64,000 bases of DNA from Selenomonas dianae (GTDB lineage Bacteria; Bacillota; Negativicutes; Selenomonadales; Selenomonadaceae): positions 1,850,001 through 1,914,000 of the forward strand of contig NZ_CP128650.1 in the NCBI RefSeq assembly GCF_030644225.1, read 5' to 3'. Shown piece by piece: positions 16,459 through 25,400 of the stretch. The notes below the pieces were generated by a model that did no database searches, was not told the origin of the DNA, and was given only the letters and a program-made list of their open reading frames with translations. The translations under genes and the position numbers were made by a program. Each line of letters opens with the position of its first letter. The first letter of the stretch is position 1.

Positions 16459-19400
16459 TCATGCGCCGAACACTTCATTCACGATGGTATATACCGTGTC
16501 GTCGGTGACGTGGATGCCGGCGCGGGTCACGTCGGTGCCGTCATAGATCACATTGATCGAGGGCGGCGCAGTGGCGATCTCCGTCTCGGCATCGCGGCCG
16601 AAATGGCTGCGGTAGTCGAGAGCGGCGTGCTCATAGGCATACTCGTCGGGGAGCATCTTGCTCGTCTGCGTGAGTGCCTTGTAGTACTGATTGTCCGGAA
16701 CGTAGGGACCCATATGGAACGCGGTCGCATTCGCAGTGTCTTGGACAAAGCGGTAGTTGCGCGAAACGGCATCGCCGTCCCCGCCCGCAAACGACTGCGT
16801 CGTCCATGTTCCGTCGGGCAGTTGGTAACGCGTCCCTGCGTTCGGCGCACGATATGTCCCGTTGATGGCGTAGTCGCCCCAGCGCAGACGCGCATTCGGC
16901 GAGCTGTATTCGATCTGTCCCGGGAGAACTTCGCCCGGCACCAGCTCCGGAACGTCCTTTCGTCCGAGATTGCTGCCCATCGGCGTACCTGAGTAGCTGT
17001 CGGGCAGTCCCTCGTTGATCCAACGTGTCTGCGAATCGGCTTTCAGATGAATCTCCTTCGCCATGATCTTGCCGTTGTTCTTGCCTTTGAGCGTATGTAT
17101 CTCTGTGCCGCTCCCGTCCACAATCTTGTAGTTGGCGGCATCCTCGCCGGAGAGTTTCAGATCGTAGTTGACATCCTTGTCGCTCTCCTGCCCGCTCCCC
17201 TGCTTCCACACGTCGTTCTTCCATGCAACATTCGCATCGTCATACGTTGCGGTGGATCTGTTCCGAACCTTGTCCCCGTCGATGAATGCGCTCGCTCCCG
17301 ATTTGTGGCGGAACGTCACGAGGTCGTCGCCGACACTTGCGATGTTCTTCGTACCGTCGTAGACCTTCGTCTGCTTCGGCAGATAATCTGCGGTGAGTTC
17401 GCGTCGGCTGATCCTGCCGGCCCCCTTTACCGTAACCTGACCATTCCAGTTGCCGAAGTCAAAGTTGCGATCACTCAGCTGAATCTGATACGCTACATCC
17501 TTGTTGTGTTCGCTCGCATTCTTATCCGGCTTGCCGTCCGGTCCCAGATAGGTCCCCTTGATCGAGGCAATATCCGATGCGAGCATCTTGTTGGACTTCC
17601 AACGGCTGTCGTCCCGCAGGTTTTCGAGCGGGCGATTCACATTGGCATTTCCATCATACTCCTTATCGGCATTCTTGAACTTCAGATCACGGAAGTCGTC
17701 CTCACTCACGTTTGCTTTCTTGATCTCGCCTGTGCCGTATCCCTTGTCGGTAAACTCATAATTCTTCGCATCGTCGCCGAGGAGACTGCGCAGGGCATCG
17801 CCCACCTCGTACTGCACAGACTTATCCCCCGCATTCGCATCCTGCGTAAAGGAGCTGTCGGTTGTGCCGGTGCCATAGTAGCTCGGTGTCGCCAGTGGGT
17901 TGCTCGCAGAATCCTCGAATACGAGCTGTGTCCCATTGAATCCTGCGTGATCCCTCTGCAGCGTCTTGCGTGTATCGCTGTCCAGCACGCGTGCCGTCAC
18001 ATCTGGATTCTCCGCCGACGCATCGTAGAACTTATCCACATGGTCAAACGCAAGATTCAGCTTGCGTTTTGTGATCTCGTTGTTCTTTGTTTTGAGCTGC
18101 GTGACCGCATTCCCGTGAACATCGACGATCTCATAGTCGCCATTGTGAGCAGCGTCAATCTTGACATCGTAGGTGACGGTCTTGTTCGTCCCGACGTTCT
18201 TATCGTCAAATTTCGCGGTCGACTCGTTCTTCGCGCCGTCCGTGGAAAGAAGTCCGGTATCACCGTCGAGGCTTTCCTCTGCCTTCTCCATCTGGACGAT
18301 ATGGTCGGGTTTCTCGACCAGCTTCCCACGATAGTACGTCTTGATGCTCTTGTCGGCATCCAGCACCTTGTCGGTGCCGTCATACATCTTGGTCAGCCGC
18401 CCCGGCGCATATGCCGTAACTTTGCGTTTCGTGATGACACCATCCGCCTGCTTCGTGAGCGTGCCTGTGATGTCAAAATTGTTGCCCGTGTAATCCAGTG
18501 TATAGGTGACACGGTTGGTCTTTCTGCCGCCGTCCACATGCTCTGTGTCATAATGCGTCCAGTCCTTATCGGAGCGAATTTTTAGATCCTTCTTGATGTC
18601 GATCTCCCTGCCACCGATGTCCACCTTTGCACTTGATATATAATTTTCGAGTGCACCTGCGCCGTGCTTGACCGTCGTCGTGCCGTCATAGGTCTTGGTC
18701 GCCGTGTCAAATTTCAGCTTCTCCGTGAGCTGATCCGCTGTGATCGTGCGTGGCATGATCTTGCCACGCCCTGCCATCGTGTCGCTGTCCACGCGGTAGT
18801 TCTTCGCCGCTCCGCCCGCGTGATTGTCGGCATAGTTCTTAAATGCCGCCTTGACACCGCTATAGGAAATATCCTTATCCAGAACAGTTCCGTTCTCGCG
18901 GCGTACGTTCTCATCCGAATACGCCCCGTCGATCTTGTCTGCTGCCGTCTGGTCAAAGGAGAACTTCTCCGCATCGCTGACAAATCCACTGAGCTCGATC
19001 TTGTCCTTGTCGGGATGCGGCGCGAAAACACCGCCCCCCGCATCACGGACAACCGTCCGCGTGCCGTCATAGACCTTGTCGATGTTCTTCGCGGTCACCG
19101 TCAGCGTCTTCTTGTAAATATCCGCCGCGCGTCCCGTCACCGTATGCGTGGTATCGTGCCCGGCGAGCGTGTAGTTGGCAAGTGTATCCGCATCGCCCGA
19201 GAGGGTCAGCTTGTAGTCCACCGTGCGCTGTGCGGTCGCGGGCGTACGCGCCTCAGCCTCCGCCTTGGTCTCTGCCGAGGCGTTCTTATCACTGTATGTA
19301 CCCTTGACTTTGAGTTGGATCTTGCCCTCATCAGCCTTGACAATATGGGTGATATTCTCATTCGCCAGTGCGTTGACATAGTCGCGGTTCGTCTCGTCAA

Positions 19401-22400
19401 ACGTCTGCTTCCCGTCGTACTCCTTGATGAGATGCTTCGGGAGCATGGTCGCCAGATCGCGCTTCGTGATCGTATCGCCCGTATGGTCGATGTCACGGGT
19501 ACGTGTGCCTGAGAACTCGAAATTCTTCGTATTGATCGTTACGTTGTACGTAATGCCGTTTGGACGCACAGCATTCTTGTGGTTGTACTGTGCGGAATTC
19601 AGCTGGATGTCATTGAGGTTGATGTCGACGAGATTCCCCCCGCCGAGATCGAGCTTGCTCGTGCTGAAATAGTTCTTGACATGATCCATGTCCTTGTAGG
19701 ACTTGCCCGTCACGGTATCTTTCCAGTAGACATCCTTCGTTCCGTCATACGTCTTCGTGGCGTTGTTGATATTGAACTTGAAGTCGTTCGCCGTAACGAC
19801 GCGCTTGCGGATCGTCCCCTTGCCGTAGGCAGTATTCACAATCTCATAGTTGCCCGCATAGGACTGTCCTGCAAGCGTGCCCGCAAGGTTCTTGTACTGA
19901 ACATCCTTGCCGTTCTCGACAACATTGCCGTTCGCATCCGTGACAACGTTCGGATCTTTGTGGAACGTCGCGTCGGTATTACCCGCACCGTAGAAACTCC
20001 CGACATTCGTCATATTGAACGTCGTCTTGGTGATGCCGTCCGCCGCGAGCGTTGCCGCCCTGCGTCCGTCGTCATCGCCACCGATGTCCCTGACCGTCTT
20101 ATTCGCATTATCCTCTTTCGTGTCATAGGGCTTCTGCACATCGGCAAAATCGAGCGTCAGCTTGCGCGGTGTGATTGTACCCGTCGCAGAGAGGTCAATG
20201 CCGACGTCGGCATCGCGCTTGGTCGTTCCATATTGTAGTGTGTAGTTCTTCCCTGCATCGCCCGCAATCCTTGCAGTGTAGGTGATGTTCTGCGCCGTCA
20301 CATTGCCGCCGACACGCGCAACATTCTTGTCCGCATACGCCGCTTCCACATTGACCGTCGCATCGGGCGTACCATCCGCCTTGCGAACGAGCTTCGTGTC
20401 CTCTGTTGTCCCCGCCGCATAGGTGACATTGCCAAGTGCGTCGTGCTCGACAAAAGCATTGTAATGACGTGTATTCGTATTGTGAACATCCGACGTTGCA
20501 TCATAGATCTTGTCGATGCCCGACTTCTGCGCCAGATCGAGGTTCAGCACGCGGCGGTCGATGATCCCCTCCTTGTCCTTGCTGAAGGTATTATCTCCTG
20601 AGATGTCGATGTTGCTGTTGTTCAGATGGAACTTGTACGTCACACGATGTTTCGTTCCATTCGTCGCGTTCACGTCGGAGTACTCCGCGCTGTCCATCGT
20701 GACATCGTTTTGGAGATTGATCCAGTTCCCATTCAGCGTCACGCCAATCCGGTTGATGTACTTCCGCACCTCGCTGTTCGCGCTCGATCCGCCATACTTC
20801 ACCGTCGTCGTTCCGTCGTAGGTCTTGTGCGCATCATCCGCATCAAAAACGACGTTGCCCGCGTTGATTTTTGCTCTGTTGATCCTGCCTGTGCCGTCCT
20901 TGACGTTGAAATCATAATTGTTCGTGCCGAATACCGTGCCCATCGCCGTGCCGACACCCTGATAGCGAACGGTCTTGTCGCCCGCATTCGCGTCGGGGGT
21001 GAACGTACCGCCTGAGAGCGTACCGTACGCACTCGTGACACCTGTGAGATTCGTGATATTCGTCCCGCTGACATTGCCGGCGCTGTCCTGTTGCAGAACA
21101 GCTGCGTCCGCAGCCGAAACCTTCGGCGCAATCTTCGTGTTCGTTTCTTTGCTGTCGTAGTCCTTCGATACGTGATCGAAGGTCACATCCACTTTGCGCT
21201 TTGTGATCGTGTTGTTATTAGTCGAGAACGCCCCTGCATTGTCCGCGCCGTTATATTTCAGATTGTAGTTACCACCGTTCGCAATAAAGTTCAGCGTGTA
21301 ATCAATCCGCTTGTTATCCCCCGCATTCTTGTCGGCATACGTCGCGGTCGTCTCGTATTTCGTGCCATCGCCCGCGACCAATCCCGTGAGCGTGATATTG
21401 TCGCCTGCACCGGCGAGGACATCGCGCGTCGCATCATAGGTCTTTGTCAGAGGGCTGTTGACCGTCGCCGTAACATCCTTCTTCGTGATGATGCCGTCGC
21501 CCTTCGTCGTAAACGAGGTGCCCCCCGTCTTAAGGGAGAAGTTGGGATTTTTCGTGCGGTCATAGGACAGCGTGTAGGTCACGCGGTCGGTCTTTCTGCC
21601 GCCGTCCACATCCTTCTTGTCATACTGGGGCTTCTCCGTGAGGTTCAGTGCCTCAAGTACGCTCTTCGTTGTTGTCGCACCACCACCCGCAGGAGTGAGA
21701 TCCACCGTCGCACCTGTGATGTAGTTCTTGACATCATTCAGCTCTGATGAACCGTTCGTCCACTTGACATCTGTCGTGCCATCGTAGACCTTCGATGCCT
21801 CACGCGTTTTAAACTTCACCGAGTTGCTATCGAGTATATACGGGGTGATGTTGCCTTTTCCAGTCGTTGCGGATGCGATGGTATAGTTGTTTGCATCCGT
21901 ACCGTCCAGCTCAAGGTGGGTATAGTTGACCCAGTTTTTCCCCTCGCTGTTGCCGTTCACATTCGGACTCTCGAATTCCGCTTGATAGGTATTCTTGACC
22001 CGAGCGGAATCGTTGCCAATGAATGTGCCGGACGCAAGCTCGACCTTGTTTCGATCCACCGTCGTCCCACCGTCGTAGACCTTTGTCATCGGTTTGAACG
22101 CATTCGAAATATCCTTCGGCGTGATCGTTCCTTTCGCCGAAAGTTTCAGTCCCCCCGCCGCACTCGATGTACCGCCGTCAAAGGAATAGTTATTCGCGTC
22201 ACCGCCCGTGATGGAGATGTTATACAGAATGTCCTTCACCTGCGGAGATGCACTCGTACCGCGTACGTTCTTATCATGCTCCGTGTTCGCATCGTTGCGG
22301 TATTCAGAGGTAATCGTTAGCGACGTACCGTCATTGACGAGCTTGTTTGTCCCCGTATAGACGACGTTCCCCTTCGCATCCTCGTCCTTGAGTTTGTTCC

Positions 22401-25400
22401 AGTTCTTCTCTTTGTCCACGAGCCTGTAGCTGCCGTCATAGACTTTGTCAATCTTCTCATCCTGCACGAGTCCCAGTGAAAGCACGCGGCGCGTGATCTT
22501 GCCCTCGCCCGAGGCGGTAAGCCCGTCCTCGTCGAGGGTCTTACCGTTCAGCGTGTAGTTCCTCAGCGTCTGAGCGTCGCCCGTCGCGGTAATGTTATAG
22601 GAGACCCGCTTCGCATCGGCGACGTTCGCCGTCGGCGTCGTTCCGTCCGTCTTCATGAACGTTGCGCCCTTCGTTCGGTCAATGGCGAACTGTATCACAT
22701 CGCCGTTCACGATTTCACCCGTTTTCGGCGTGAGCGTTAGTCCTGAGGAAACGTTGTCATACCTACTCGTACCGTCATAGACCTTTGTCGCAGGAGCGCC
22801 GCTGATGTTGAATGTCGTATTGTCAATCGCCTTGCGCTTGATCGTCCCTGTGCCGTAGACGGTTGCATCGACCGTGTAGTTGCCCGCCGCCGCGCCGAAT
22901 GCCCCCTTGAACACCTCGTCCATCTTCGTATAGCGGACAGCGTGCCCGTCGGGTGCAGCACTCGCGTTGAAATCCGATGTAAATTTCGTGCCATTTCTTT
23001 TTCCGTACGTGCTCATCGTCGGGTCGGCATTCAAGCGGCTCTGATACTTCGTCGTGAGCGTGTCCGCCGTAACGCCCTCGTTGCTGAGAACAGCGGACAT
23101 AAAGGACTGCCCCTCGTTCGCCTCAATCTTTGTGACCGTGGCATCGGGGTTGTCCGCAGAGCGGTTGTAGGTCTTCTCCACGTTTTTCATCGTGATGTTC
23201 AGCTGGCGCGGTGTGATCTTGCCTGCATTTGCGACCGTCAGCGTCGTAGCTGTACCACCCGCCAGAGCCGTACCGGCACCCGCCGTGATACCCGTGATCT
23301 CATAGTCATCTGCGTACTGTCCCGTCAGCTGTGCCTTATACGTAACATTTTTCTCGATGACACCGCCGCCCGCATTGCGTGCGACATTCTTGTCTGCATA
23401 GGTCGCCGTAGAAGCGTTCGTGCGCTTGTCACTGTCGGAAGTCCAGCCCGTAAAGGTGACGACCGCATCGCCCATCACGATTTCACGATTTTTGTCCCGA
23501 TGCTCCGCTGTACCGTCGTAGACCTTCTCGACAGCGTGTGTTGTCGCCTGAATCTTTGCAGGGGTAATAGACCCGTCCGCCGTAACTGCGGCAGGTGTTT
23601 TTCCCTCTTTGAGGTTTTCGAGGTTTTTCAGCGTTCCCCCCGTCTCCTCGGCAACCGTTCCAAAAGTATAGTTCCGCAGCGGAGCATCTGTTTCAGCCGT
23701 TCCCTCTACGCCGTATGCAACGACCTTATAGGCGACCTTCTTCGCTTCGGAGACGTGTGTTGTCTCCGTGCCGTGCTCGTCTTGAAACGTGCCGTGCGTG
23801 TTACTGGCAAGGCGGAAACGAATTTTATCTTTGTCCTGTTCGATGATTCCCGTCTTGTCAGAGGGGGTAGGTGTGACGGTCGGGGTTCTGAGATACGCCC
23901 CATCGGGAAGTGTATAGGTACTCGTGCCATCGTAGGTCTTGCTGATGCTCTCTGCCTGATACGTCCCGTCGGATTGCTTTCTCAGTACCTGAAAGCCATC
24001 GGGGTTGATGCGGCGGCGCGTGATTTCGCCCGCACCGTAGACGGTCGAATCCATGGTATAGTTATTTTTCAGTGCATCAAAGGCGGTACCGAACACCTTG
24101 TCCATGTTCTCATAGCGGACATTGTGCGTATTGCCATTGCTCGCGTTCGCATCCTTGGTAAAGGAACTGTCCGTACCGCGTCCATAGGAACTCGTTGCCG
24201 TCCCCGCCGTCAGCATATCGCGATGCTTGTTTTTTAGCGTGTCTGCCGTAACGGTCGCTTTGTCACGCTCTGCGACATTATCAATCGCAGTGATGCCGCT
24301 TTTCTTGTTTGCGGCAGTGCCGTCATAGACCTTCTGCACCACCCCGTCCATCTCAAGTGTAAGTGCGCGGCGCTTGATGATGCCTTTGTAACTTCCCGTG
24401 GGGGTCACAGACGAAACAACGTTCTTTCCCGTGGGGTCGAGGGTGTAGTTGTCCGATTCATCCCCTGTGGCACGCTCAAAAGATGCCGTATAGTTGACAT
24501 CCTGCTCCTTTTCCTGTGAGCCTAACGTATCCGATACAACGTTTTCGTTCGTATAGGTCACGGTCGAGGTATTCTCTCGCGTATCATCGCCAACAAAGCC
24601 CTCGATCTTCACAATGTCCTTGCCCTTTTGGGTATGATCCTTTGTTCCGTCATAGACTTTTTCGATGCGATTATTCACGACAGTCGCCGTGAGCACGCGC
24701 GGTGTGATCTTGCCCTTGCCCGAGGCGTCGAAGGCGGTCGTTTCTGTCAGCGGATTGTCCGCGTTGTTCAATACCCAGTAGTCGGAGAGTAGATGTTTTT
24801 CATGATATACGTCGTCCGTATGGGTTTTATCCGCCTGTGCTCTGACGTTATAGGTGATCTTGTCTGCTGTACGGACATCCTTCGTGTTGAAATTCGCCTT
24901 GCGGGTCAGTGCAAAGGTAATATAGCCCCTATCCCGTGTAACAACACCCGTGTCCTCCGTATTCGAAGCCTGATTCGAGGAGAGATAATATTTTGTGGAA
25001 TCCGGTGTGTACTCGCTGCTGCCGTCATAGGTCTTGGTTGCCTCGACAGCCTCATTCCTCCCCTTCTCATAGACCTTGAAATCATTGGTCGTGATCCGGC
25101 GGCGCGTGATCGTGCCTTGGAGGTCGAGATTTGTGCCCGTGAGGGTCGCCGTCGTGCTGCTCGGCACGAGTTTGTAGTTTCTGCTGTCCGCTCCTGCCAA
25201 AGTGACGTTCTTGTAACGGATCTTATGTTCGCCCGCATGAATCTCAGGAGTACCGTTCGCCTTGATATAGGTCGGACCGGCAATCGCATCAGCATTCAGA
25301 GAAACATCATCCGGGTTGTTTGTTGTATCATCCGTCTTGATGTCCTCGTTTTTCAGTTTGAGATTCGTCGCAGCATCCATACCGGACTGCGTGACGGTAT